This document shows positions 53,557 through 61,678 of a stretch of 64,000 bases of DNA, piece by piece. Made by a program: the position numbers and the translations under genes. The notes beneath the pieces were generated by a model. It was not told where the DNA came from. It did no database searches and was given only the letters and a program-made list of their open reading frames with translations. Source of the stretch: Azoarcus_F sp036734105 (GTDB lineage: Bacteria > Pseudomonadota > Gammaproteobacteria > Burkholderiales > Rhodocyclaceae); contig DAIMZH010000006.1 of NCBI GenBank assembly GCA_036734105.1, forward strand, positions 35,985-99,984, written 5' to 3'. Within the stretch, counting starts at the first letter, position 1; each line of letters starts with the position of its first letter.

Positions 53557-56500
53557 TCATTGAGCGACCTCCGGTGCATAGTCGATTTCTGGCAACACAA
53601 GCTCCCACGACGCGCACTTGAGCCCTTCCTGTGTGTTGTCTCTGGCGTGCCTGACCATGATTGATGCCACCCGCACTGCGACGATTTTTCCGGCAGGTGG
53701 CTGAAACTTCGAAGACATGCGGCCGACAACAATGCCGGACGCGTTGGTCAGCTCCCATCCGTTTCCGCCGTTTGTCCTGGGCTGCAGCATCAAAGGGCTT
53801 CTGACATCGAGTGCTGCCAGCGCACGGTGTATGGGGGATTCAGGGGCGAAGTATGCAGGCCAGGACAGGACGATTTTCTCGGGGTCTGCACACCAGGTCC
53901 GGTGGTTCATGCCAGGCTCCGGTGCTGGCGCGTCCGGCCGTGTGCGCATTACAAGTCCGTTCAGCGCAGGCACAAAAGGGTGCCTGACACCGCTGGCATC
54001 GCACAGCGTCAAGGCGTAACGCGCCCGTGTCATGGCCACGTAGTAGAGCCGCCGTTCATCCTCTCCGCGACTCTGCCAGCCACCGCAGTCCAGTATCAGA
54101 ACGTGATCGAACTCCAGCCCTTTGGCACGATGAGCCGTCATCAGCACCAGCGGCGCATTGGGGCGCGGTTCGCCACCTGGCTTGCCTATCGCGCCGAACT
54201 CGTACAAGGCCTCGACCAGATCGTCTACGACCAGCTCGCCGGATGGTGCGGCTGACTCGGTGTCGTCGATGAACTGCGCCAGCGCAGCGATGCAGGGGTG
54301 ATGTATGAGGCCGGTGGTGGATACGCCAAAGCGCCGCCGGAACCAGCGAGCCAGCGAACCAGAGCGGATCACCACGCGACGTCGCCCGGCCTGTCGCTGT
54401 TCGCCTCTGAGCAAGCTGATCAGCGCGTTGCCCTCGCGCGTTGTGTGCAGTTGAAGTTGCCCGGTGTCGCGTTGCATGTGCACCGGCACGCCGCGCAACC
54501 GGCACAGCGCGGCCATGGGTTCGAGGTCTTCCCAGCGGCGCGCAATGACGGCAAAGCGGCCCCATTGACCCGCAGCGTCATGCGCCACCAGCGCGTGCAG
54601 CCGTTGTAATTCGTTCAGCGCAAGCTGCGCCTCCTGCAGGGGGTTGCGTGGTACTTCGAGCACATGAACACGTCCTCGCGTCAGCGGGTCGCGTGCCTCC
54701 TGCACGCCACCATCCGGCTGATCACGGCGGGCGTGGTTGACGCAGATGGCTTGCTCGGCCTTCATGCGATCCCTGTTGTGCTCGATGATGCGGTTGGCGC
54801 ACTGGATGATATGCCGGGTAGAGCGATAGTTTTCGATCAAGGCATAGCGGCGCGCCGCGTAGTCGGATTCAAACTGACGGATGTAGCGCACGTTGGCGCC
54901 GCCGAAGTCGTAGATGTTCTGGTCGTCATCGCCCACCACCAGCAGCGACAGCCGGTCCTCTTCGGTTTGTAGCTTGCGTCCTGCCACTGCGCTGATCAGC
55001 TCGTAGTGGTCGCCGTTGATGTCCTGATATTCATCCACCAGCAGAAAGCGCAGACCAGCCAGCAAGCGGTCGCGCAGAATTGACGGCGCTCCAGCATCCG
55101 GACCGTCGCCTGAACCCGTGTCCTCAGCCGCTCGCAGCCGCTGGGTGGCCAGGCGTATCACCGCGCCAAAATCCAGCGCATCTCCCCGTTCCAGCGCCAC
55201 CGCGTAGCTGGTGCCGGTCAGCCGCATGGCCAGCCCGTGCAAGGTCTGCACCGTCACGCCGGCGGCGTCTGCGCCGATCAGGCTCCACAAGCGGCGCCGG
55301 ATCTCGTTGGCGGCCGAACGGTTGTAAGCCAGCACCATCACCGCATCCGGGCGCACCAGGCATTCGCGCAGCAACCACGCCACCCGATGCACGATGACCC
55401 GCGTCTTGCCTGCCCCCGGCCCGGCCAGCACCAGGTGATTGCCTTCGACCGGTGCCGCAACAATGGCCTGTTGGTCGGGGTTGGCCAGATCGGTGAGGAT
55501 GCGGCGATGTGCCGCCTCGGTCGTGGCAATGTCCAGCATGTCCTTGCGACCGGCAAAGTAGCGGCGCACAAAACCGGCGCGGTCCATGCTGAAGTAGTCG
55601 ATGATGAAGGACATGGCCGCCTGAATCTTGTCGAGAGCAAGCTTTGCGTATTCGGCCATCACATGCACTTGAACAATCTTGTCCTTGTAGTGCAGCGCCA
55701 GCTCGGCATAGTCGGACTTCTTGAACTGACGACGACGCGCTTCCGCGTTAAGGGCAATGCTCATCGCCGACCGGAACACCGCCTTTCCGCGAGCCAGATG
55801 CAAGACCTCGTTGGCGTCGAGGTAGAGCAGGGCAGATGACAAGGCGACATCCCACTTTTCGATTTCCAGACCGGCAAGCGTGGTGTCAGCCTGCAACGCT
55901 GCCTCCAGCTCGCCCTGTTTGCAGGTCACCAGCAGGGTGTTGCCCTGACGACGGCGTTGAAACTCGGCAAGCAGCGCCTGGGCAAGCTGCATGCGGCGGC
56001 TGCGGATACGGTCTATCTCCTGCCAGTTGCGCAGCAGCTTGATGAAGCGGCTGTCGGCCATGTGCGGACGCATGGCAAAAAAGCCCCGGTTAGTCTGGCC
56101 TTCGCCAAACGGCTCGGCAAAGGATTTGAGCAGCCGGGTGAGGCGATCGGGGTCGAAGTCGACCTGTGCATCGCGCCGCAGGGTATCGCAAAGGCGCCGC
56201 ATGTTCAGCGTCTGCCAGCCTTCTTCGCCAGCATCTGGCGCCGCTTCACGAAGGCTGGCGATCAGCGCATCTTCAATGCGCGCCAGCTCAACCAGGCGTT
56301 GCGCGGTGTCCGGGTCACGATAAAAGGTGACACCAATCTCGGCGTCGTTCGACAACAGCTTCCAGCGATCGAGTTCGCGCAACATGTGCTGCAGATTGCG
56401 TGAATCCAGACCAGTGGCAAGCATCAGCTCGTCGGTAGACACCCCTTCGTCGTCCTCAGCCTGCACAAGCACGTCAAGAATGCCCAGATAAGGGCCGATG

Positions 56501-58728
56501 TCGGCGTCCGGCTTGAGTTTCTTGTGCAGGATCGCGCGGGCCTCATCCTGATTGCTGACCAGCAAGCTGCCGGGAAACACCCGGGTGTGGTTCTCGTGGC
56601 GTTCCAGCAAACGAGCCTCTTCAAGCCACGCCACCGCAATGCGCACCTTGGTGTCCGCGTCACTCGCGTCCGGGTCTATGCGCTGCGCCTCCGGAATCTC
56701 AAGCAGAATCTCGCCGCTGGTCACCACCACCTCGCCATCGCTGCGGTCCTTGCGCTCTATGGTGCGCAGCGCCTTCAGGATCGCGCCAATGTCGTGCTGG
56801 GTCAGCCGTGAGTTTCGCAACAGCCGAAACTGCACATCCAGATCGGCCTCGTCATACAGCAGAATGCAGCGTGCCGGTGCCTGATCCCGGCCTGCGCGAC
56901 CAGCCTCCTGCAGATAGTTCTCCAGCGATCCTGGCGTGTCCAGGTGGATCACCAGGCGCACATCGGGCTTGTCCACCCCCATGCCAAAGGCGTTGGTGGC
57001 AACAATCACGCGCAGCGTGCCGGCCAGAAAAGCCTCCTGCACCAAGCGCTTGTCGGTCGGCAACATGCCGCCATGAAAAAAACCGCAAGCCAGGTCGGCG
57101 TTCTTGAGAAACTGCGCCAGCTCCTCAACCGTTTTCTGGCGGGCACAAAACACGATGGCACCGCCGTCCTCGCACAAGCTGTCCTGCAGCAGCCGCAGCA
57201 CCTCGCCATATTTGGCCTGTGCTGGCACCGAGCGCACCTCATAGGCGAGGTTGTCCCGGCTCACGCCGCCTTCCAGGCGATCCAGCACCAAGCCCAGCCG
57301 CTTGTCGAAGTGCGCGCAGATGTCGTCGACCACATCCGGCTTGGCGGTCGCGGTGAAGCAGAACACCGGAGAAGGGCGGTCTTTTTGACTCAGCTTGATG
57401 AAGCGCGACACATACAGATAATCTGGCCGGAAATCGTGCCCCCACTTGGACAAGCAGTGCGCCTCGTCAAACACCCAGGCACCAATCTGACGATGCTTCA
57501 AGGCCGTGGTAAAGGCGCGGCTGCGAAACTGCTCGGGCGCAACAAAGATCAGCCCCAGATCGCCCAGCCGCAGCTTGTCCAGCATTGCGCGGCGCTCCAG
57601 CGGGTTGAGCAGGTTGTTCAGATAGCCCGCGCAGGTAATGCCGCGTGCCTCAAGGTTGTCCACCTGATCCTTCATCAGCGACTGCAGCGGCGAGATCACC
57701 ACCGTCAGGCTGCCGTTGCGGTAGAAACGCGCCAGCGCTGGCAACTGAAAACACAGCGACTTGCCGCCACCCGTGGGCAGGATTGCCAGTGTCGATCTAC
57801 CGGCCATACCATTCTCGACGATGGCCCGCTGCAGCGAACGCCCGTCTGGCGTCGGCGGCGTGGCACGAAACCGTGTAATGCCGGGAAAGTAGCGCGGCAG
57901 CAAAGTCTCCAGATCATGCTGTTCGCGGCACCAGTCACAGTCGGGGTCGGCGCAGGGCGTATCGCGCAACAGGGTGATGGCCTCCCGCACCCTCGGAAAG
58001 CTCAGATGCACCCACGGCGGCAGCACCGAGTTGGCGCCCGCCACCTGCAACCACGCCAGCACATAGGCCAGCGGTTTGCGCCAGTCCGGGTCATCCAGGC
58101 AATGCCCGGCAATGTGGCGCTGCCCGGTGATGCACACCTTGCCCGCAGTGGCGCGCAACCATGCTGCCGAGGCCTCGGCCAGAGAAGGCTTGAGCGCCCG
58201 CCGCAAGGTGGCAAAAAAGTTGGCCAGACCCTTACCGTTTTCGTTTGCCAGCAAAAAATGCAGGCACACGCCCTCGTCGGGGTGGTCCGCCAAACGCTTT
58301 TGCAAGGCGTCTTTCTGATCACAGAACAAGGCGTAAGCCAGCTCGGCATCGCGCACCGGATCATTGCGCGTGGTGGTGCACAGCTTGTAGTCCTTGACCA
58401 ACCGGTGATAAGGGTTTTGCGGAAACGCCACCGGCGACAAGGCCAGCGTATCCACCAGCGGCAGACTGTGCAGCGCAAGACCGGGGTGCAGGGTGGCAAG
58501 CGCGGGCTGATCGAAGGCCACAATGTTGTGACCCAGCACAAAAGCCGCGCCCTCGGTCATCGCGTCAAGCCGACTCACCAGATCGGCCGCCTTTCCCGAA
58601 AGCCTCAGCCGCGCGTCAAGGTCTGGCCGGTACACGCCCAGCTCGCGCAGCACCAGTTGGTCCCGACGGGCGGTTTCAATATCCAGGCACAGGCAACGCG
58701 CACGCGGCGGGGTTGATGATTCTGCCAT
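53557..58728 (-). CDS. giant exonuclease-RecQ-UvrD helicase fusion protein
   Basis: A 1,723-residue multidomain DNA enzyme. Residues 1-150 look like a DEDD-type 3'-5' exonuclease (LDIET, GHNIVAFDQ, DPVRDAELA). Residues about 300-700 form a RecQ-type SF2 helicase, with Walker A TGGGKS near residue 318, DEAH near residue 420, EAGRAGRD in the second lobe, and a winged-helix-like part after it. Residues about 1,090-1,640 form a UvrD/Rep-type SF1 helicase, with GPGAGKTR near residue 1,104, DEYQD near residue 1,232, GDDDQNIYDFGG and YVAMTRAR. Two helicases of different superfamilies in one chain is unusual. DNA repair or mobile-element defence is plausible but not shown. Encoded alone and divergent from kynB. 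Confidence 0.9.
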   Translation of the reverse strand: MAESSTPPRARCLCLDIETARRDQLVLRELGVYRPDLDARLRLSGKAADLVSRLDAMTEGAAFVLGHNIVAFDQPALATLHPGLALHSLPLVDTLALSPVAFPQNPYHRLVKDYKLCTTTRNDPVRDAELAYALFCDQKDALQKRLADHPDEGVCLHFLLANENGKGLANFFATLRRALKPSLAEASAAWLRATAGKVCITGQRHIAGHCLDDPDWRKPLAYVLAWLQVAGANSVLPPWVHLSFPRVREAITLLRDTPCADPDCDWCREQHDLETLLPRYFPGITRFRATPPTPDGRSLQRAIVENGMAGRSTLAILPTGGGKSLCFQLPALARFYRNGSLTVVISPLQSLMKDQVDNLEARGITCAGYLNNLLNPLERRAMLDKLRLGDLGLIFVAPEQFRSRAFTTALKHRQIGAWVFDEAHCLSKWGHDFRPDYLYVSRFIKLSQKDRPSPVFCFTATAKPDVVDDICAHFDKRLGLVLDRLEGGVSRDNLAYEVRSVPAQAKYGEVLRLLQDSLCEDGGAIVFCARQKTVEELAQFLKNADLACGFFHGGMLPTDKRLVQEAFLAGTLRVIVATNAFGMGVDKPDVRLVIHLDTPGSLENYLQEAGRAGRDQAPARCILLYDEADLDVQFRLLRNSRLTQHDIGAILKALRTIERKDRSDGEVVVTSGEILLEIPEAQRIDPDASDADTKVRIAVAWLEEARLLERHENHTRVFPGSLLVSNQDEARAILHKKLKPDADIGPYLGILDVLVQAEDDEGVSTDELMLATGLDSRNLQHMLRELDRWKLLSNDAEIGVTFYRDPDTAQRLVELARIEDALIASLREAAPDAGEEGWQTLNMRRLCDTLRRDAQVDFDPDRLTRLLKSFAEPFGEGQTNRGFFAMRPHMADSRFIKLLRNWQEIDRIRSRRMQLAQALLAEFQRRRQGNTLLVTCKQGELEAALQADTTLAGLEIEKWDVALSSALLYLDANEVLHLARGKAVFRSAMSIALNAEARRRQFKKSDYAELALHYKDKIVQVHVMAEYAKLALDKIQAAMSFIIDYFSMDRAGFVRRYFAGRKDMLDIATTEAAHRRILTDLANPDQQAIVAAPVEGNHLVLAGPGAGKTRVIVHRVAWLLRECLVRPDAVMVLAYNRSAANEIRRRLWSLIGADAAGVTVQTLHGLAMRLTGTSYAVALERGDALDFGAVIRLATQRLRAAEDTGSGDGPDAGAPSILRDRLLAGLRFLLVDEYQDINGDHYELISAVAGRKLQTEEDRLSLLVVGDDDQNIYDFGGANVRYIRQFESDYAARRYALIENYRSTRHIIQCANRIIEHNRDRMKAEQAICVNHARRDQPDGGVQEARDPLTRGRVHVLEVPRNPLQEAQLALNELQRLHALVAHDAAGQWGRFAVIARRWEDLEPMAALCRLRGVPVHMQRDTGQLQLHTTREGNALISLLRGEQRQAGRRRVVIRSGSLARWFRRRFGVSTTGLIHHPCIAALAQFIDDTESAAPSGELVVDDLVEALYEFGAIGKPGGEPRPNAPLVLMTAHRAKGLEFDHVLILDCGGWQSRGEDERRLYYVAMTRARYALTLCDASGVRHPFVPALNGLVMRTRPDAPAPEPGMNHRTWCADPEKIVLSWPAYFAPESPIHRALAALDVRSPLMLQPRTNGGNGWELTNASGIVVGRMSSKFQPPAGKIVAVRVASIMVRHARDNTQEGLKCASWELVLPEIDYAPEVAQ

Positions 58729-58845
58729 CCAGTCAATTCAGTGAACACGACCTCCGGAATTGTAACTTGTAAGCGGATGGGATTCCTTGGCACGGGCGCA
58801 ATGTCAATGCTGGTTAAGCAGCAAACCCGGTGCTATTGTCCCCAC

Positions 58846-59484
58846 ATGCGCAGACTCATTGATATCTCCCCGCCGGTCGATGCCGACACGCCGGTCTTTC
58901 CTGGCGACACCGCCTATAAGCAAACATGGGTTGCCCATATTGGCCCGGGCAGCCCGGTCAATGTCAGCGCCATTACCAGCACACCGCATCTTGGCGCCCA
59001 CGCCGATGCGCCCTTGCATTACGACCCCAACGGCGCAGCCATTGGCGCAGTCCCGCTTGAACCCTTTATTGGCCTGTGTCGCGTCGTCCATGCCATCGGC
59101 GTCAAACCGCTGGTAGGCTGGAGCGATGTATGTCACGCGCTGCCTCATGGCGACGCTGTGCCGCCACGACTGCTTGTCCGAACCTATGCCCGCATGCCCG
59201 CCCGCCGCTGGGACCCGCAACTGGCCGGTTTTGCCCCCGATCTGCTGGAACGCCTGGCCGATCTGGGCGTAGTCCTGGTGGGCATTGACACCGCCAGCAT
59301 AGACCCGGCCGACAGCAAGACGCTGGACAGCCACCAGGTGATCAGACGGCGCAACATGCGGGTGCTTGAAAACCTGTGCCTGGACGACGTCCCTGCCGGT
59401 GACTACGAGCTTATCGCATTGCCACTCAAACTGATGAGCGCAGACGCCAGCCCGCTGCGGGCGGTGCTGCGCACGCTGGACTGA
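58846..59484 (+). CDS. kynB: kynurenine formamidase
   Basis: A 212-residue cyclase-family metal enzyme converting N-formylkynurenine to kynurenine. The metal-binding motif appears as HLGAHADAPLHY near residue 48, and GIDTASIDP plus SHQVIRRRN near residue 155-170 complete the site. ATG 58846 (MRRLIDISPPVD) matches the family; the longer in-frame start is not supported. It is placed 4 bases before kynU, so they form an operon. No tryptophan 2,3-dioxygenase gene (kynA) is present in the window. Confidence 0.93.
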   Translation: MRRLIDISPPVDADTPVFPGDTAYKQTWVAHIGPGSPVNVSAITSTPHLGAHADAPLHYDPNGAAIGAVPLEPFIGLCRVVHAIGVKPLVGWSDVCHALPHGDAVPPRLLVRTYARMPARRWDPQLAGFAPDLLERLADLGVVLVGIDTASIDPADSKTLDSHQVIRRRNMRVLENLCLDDVPAGDYELIALPLKLMSADASPLRAVLRTLD

Positions 59485-59488
59485 AACC

Positions 59489-60772
59489 ATGACAAGCCTC
59501 ACCGACTGCCACACGCTCGATGCCCAAGACCCGCTTGCATCGCTGCGCCAGCTCTTTCACATCCCGCACGGCCTGATCTATCTCGACGGCAACTCGCTGG
59601 GGGTGATGCCGCGATCCACCTCTGCCCATGTGGCCCGCGTGCTTGAGCAGCAATGGGGCGAGGGCTTGATCCGAAGCTGGAACACCGCTGGCTGGTTCGA
59701 CTGGCCCCAGCGCATAGGCGACAAGATCGGCCGCCTGATCGGAGCCGGACCGGGGGAAGCGGTGGCCACCGACAGCACCTCGGTCAACCTGTTCAAGGTG
59801 TTGAGCCTGGCCATGACGCTGCAACAACAGCAGTCAGCGCAACGCCGCACCATCATCAGCGAGCGCAGCAACTTTCCGACCGACCTCTACATTGCCGAAG
59901 CCCTGTGCAGGCAACAAGGCTGGACGCTCAAGCTGATCGACGCCGACGAGCTGCCGCAAAGCCTGAACGCCGAAACCGGCATACTCATGCTCACCCATGT
60001 CAACTACCGCAGCGGTGCCATGCATGACATCGCCGCCCTGACCGCTGCCGCACACAGCGCAGGTGCGCTTGCCGTGTGGGACCTCGCACACAGCGCAGGC
60101 GCGGTGCCGCTGGACCTCAACGCGGCCAACGCGGATTTTGCCGTCGGGTGTGGTTACAAATATCTCAATGGCGGCCCCGGTGCTCCCGCCTTTGCCTGGC
60201 TGCACCCACGCCATGCCGCCGCGCTGGGGCACCACACCTGGCAACCGCTGGCCGGCTGGTGGGGGCACGCCGCCCCTTTTGCCTTTACGCCGGACTATCA
60301 GCCAGCACCCGGCATCGGCCGATTTCTGTGCGGCACCCAGCCCATCATCAGCCTGGCCGCACTGGAGTGCGGCGTAGACACCGTGCTGGCCGCAGAACCG
60401 CTGGGCGGCATGGCCGCGCTGCGATCAAAGTCGCTGGCACTGACCGACCTCTTCATCGAACTGGTCGAATCACGCTGCTCAGGCCACGGCCTTAAACTGG
60501 TGACACCGCGCACGCATGACCAACGCGGATCGCAGGTGTGCCTGACCCGGCAGCAGGGCGCCCACGCCATTGTGCAAGCCCTGATCGCACGCGGCGTCAT
60601 CGGCGACTTCCGCGCCGGCGACACCCGTCAGCCAGACATCCTGCGCTTCGGCTTCACGCCCCTGTACCTGAGCCACAGCGACGTGTGGCACGCGGTCGAG
60701 CATCTGCGACAGGTGCTGGACAGCGGCGAATGGCAAAAAGCCGAGTATCAGGGACACAATGCGGTGACTTGA
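59489..60772 (+). CDS. kynU: kynureninase
   Basis: A 427-residue PLP enzyme that splits kynurenine into anthranilate and alanine. IYLDGNSLGVMPRS near residue 30, the DSTSVNLFKVL segment near residue 94, DLAHSAGAVPLDL near residue 200 and the PLP Lys in GCGYKYLNGGPG near residue 226 are visible. It follows kynB directly. Two stretches of its 3' portion (60354-60408 and 60749-60772, the latter including the stop codon) are present again, degenerate, at 61525-61605 beyond the toxin-antitoxin pair. Confidence 0.95.
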   Translation: MTSLTDCHTLDAQDPLASLRQLFHIPHGLIYLDGNSLGVMPRSTSAHVARVLEQQWGEGLIRSWNTAGWFDWPQRIGDKIGRLIGAGPGEAVATDSTSVNLFKVLSLAMTLQQQQSAQRRTIISERSNFPTDLYIAEALCRQQGWTLKLIDADELPQSLNAETGILMLTHVNYRSGAMHDIAALTAAAHSAGALAVWDLAHSAGAVPLDLNAANADFAVGCGYKYLNGGPGAPAFAWLHPRHAAALGHHTWQPLAGWWGHAAPFAFTPDYQPAPGIGRFLCGTQPIISLAALECGVDTVLAAEPLGGMAALRSKSLALTDLFIELVESRCSGHGLKLVTPRTHDQRGSQVCLTRQQGAHAIVQALIARGVIGDFRAGDTRQPDILRFGFTPLYLSHSDVWHAVEHLRQVLDSGEWQKAEYQGHNAVT

Positions 60773-60808
60773 GCGGGAGTGGGGTACTGGCAGTGGAGCC
60801 TGCTGGAA

Positions 60809-61123
60809 TCAGATGCCCGACAACACCGCATCCAATGCAGCCACCAAGGCGCTGGCCTGTGTCGCTACATTGTCCACCGGGTGCCGTAACAGTTTGGTGG
60901 GCAGCGGAGCCGCGTAATGGGCCAGGGCCCGCAGGCGTTGGGCTTTGACGGTGATGGGCGGACACAGCGTGGCCGGCACCTTGCCGTCAAATTCGATATC
61001 AGCCAGTGGGATTGTCAGCCTTGCCGCCAAGGCGTCGAGCAGATCGCTTTGTATGACTACCACGTAAGGAATGCCGTCGCTTGCGCTGGTGCTAGGGTTG
61101 AGGAACACGTCGTACTGGGCCAT
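60809..61123 (-). CDS. ccdB: CcdB family gyrase-targeting toxin
   Basis: A 104-residue CcdB-type toxin. It begins AQYDVFLNPSTSASDGIPYVVVIQSDLLD and ends VATQASALVAALDAVLSGI, matching CcdB length and style. CcdB poisons DNA gyrase; the C-terminal Gly-Ile agrees with the family's C-terminal contact region. ATG 61123 is used; the longer in-frame extension runs into the antitoxin gene. It lies 7 bases downstream of the antitoxin, the usual ccdAB order. Chromosomal location suggests stabilisation of a mobile region rather than a plasmid. Confidence 0.88.
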   Translation of the reverse strand: MAQYDVFLNPSTSASDGIPYVVVIQSDLLDALAARLTIPLADIEFDGKVPATLCPPITVKAQRLRALAHYAAPLPTKLLRHPVDNVATQASALVAALDAVLSGI

Positions 61124-61130
61124 GTGTCGC

Positions 61131-61400
61131 TTACCAAGGCCGCAGATCGGCACCGGGAATGCCGTGCGCTTCGACACGGGCGTTTTGCTCGGCGATCCAG
61201 TCGCCAAATTCAGCTTCAAATGCCCTCTTGCGTTCATCACGGCTGGTCTTGTCGTGATGAGCCTGCAACGCCTGGTAGTGTTCGATCGAGAGGATCACGG
61301 TGTCGAGTTGCCCGGCTTTTTCAACAAACACGGGTTCGCGCTTGGCTTGAGCGCAAAGGCTGCCGAATCGGTTCTTTGCTTCGGTGGCGGTGACCTGCAT
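61131..61400 (-). CDS. antitoxin with Phd/YefM-like head and CcdA-like tail
   Basis: An 89-residue antitoxin upstream of ccdB. Residues 1-45 (MQVTATEAKNRFGSLCAQA, then VFVEKAGQLDTVILS) look like a Phd/YefM DNA-binding domain. The tail, residues about 55-89 (FGDWIAEQNARVEAHGIPG, then ADLRPW), follows the CcdA pattern W-x2-E-N...HG...R-x-W/F that neutralises CcdB. True CcdA uses a ribbon-helix-helix head, so this is a swapped DNA-binding module on a CcdB-binding tail. It should autoregulate the pair from the region 61401-61520. Confidence 0.82.
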   Translation of the reverse strand: MQVTATEAKNRFGSLCAQAKREPVFVEKAGQLDTVILSIEHYQALQAHHDKTSRDERKRAFEAEFGDWIAEQNARVEAHGIPGADLRPW

Positions 61401-61524
61401 GGTGAGCTCCTTGGGCGTGTGGCCATTTTAGCCATTTTCTCCGCAGCATGTCGCTTTTGTCCACCCGAGCTTCAGGTTTAACGCGGGTGATAGGCCCGAA
61501 AAACTGATCGGTTTCAGGTTCAAA

Positions 61525-61605
61525 TGGCAGCGCTGGAGTGTGGCGTAGCCACCTTGCTGGCCGCAGAACCTCTGGGTGGGGCAGGGACAAAGTGCGGTGA
61601 CTTGA
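61525..61605 (+). pseudogene. degenerate kynU tail remnant with internal deletion
   Basis: 61525-61579 aligns without gaps to kynU 60354-60408 with about ten differences, and 61582-61605 aligns to the kynU end, 60749-60772, with two differences, including the TGA stop. About 340 bases of kynU between these blocks are missing. This is clear remnant DNA from a second kynU copy lying to the right of the ccd-type pair. The remaining bases of 61401-61678 show no gene, apart from space for the antitoxin promoter. Confidence 0.8.
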
Positions 61606-61678
61606 AAGGCGGTGCCCTTCAGGTCCTTGCAGTCGTTGGGGGAAGAGCGATTGATCCTATTCTTTTTGGGGCTTCGGA

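Noticed and set aside
61525..61605. Integrase attachment site (attL/attR pair) formed by the kynU tail copy
   Set aside because: The copy is degenerate and internally deleted, the matching blocks are not a clean direct repeat, and no integrase gene is visible, so an att site cannot be claimed.
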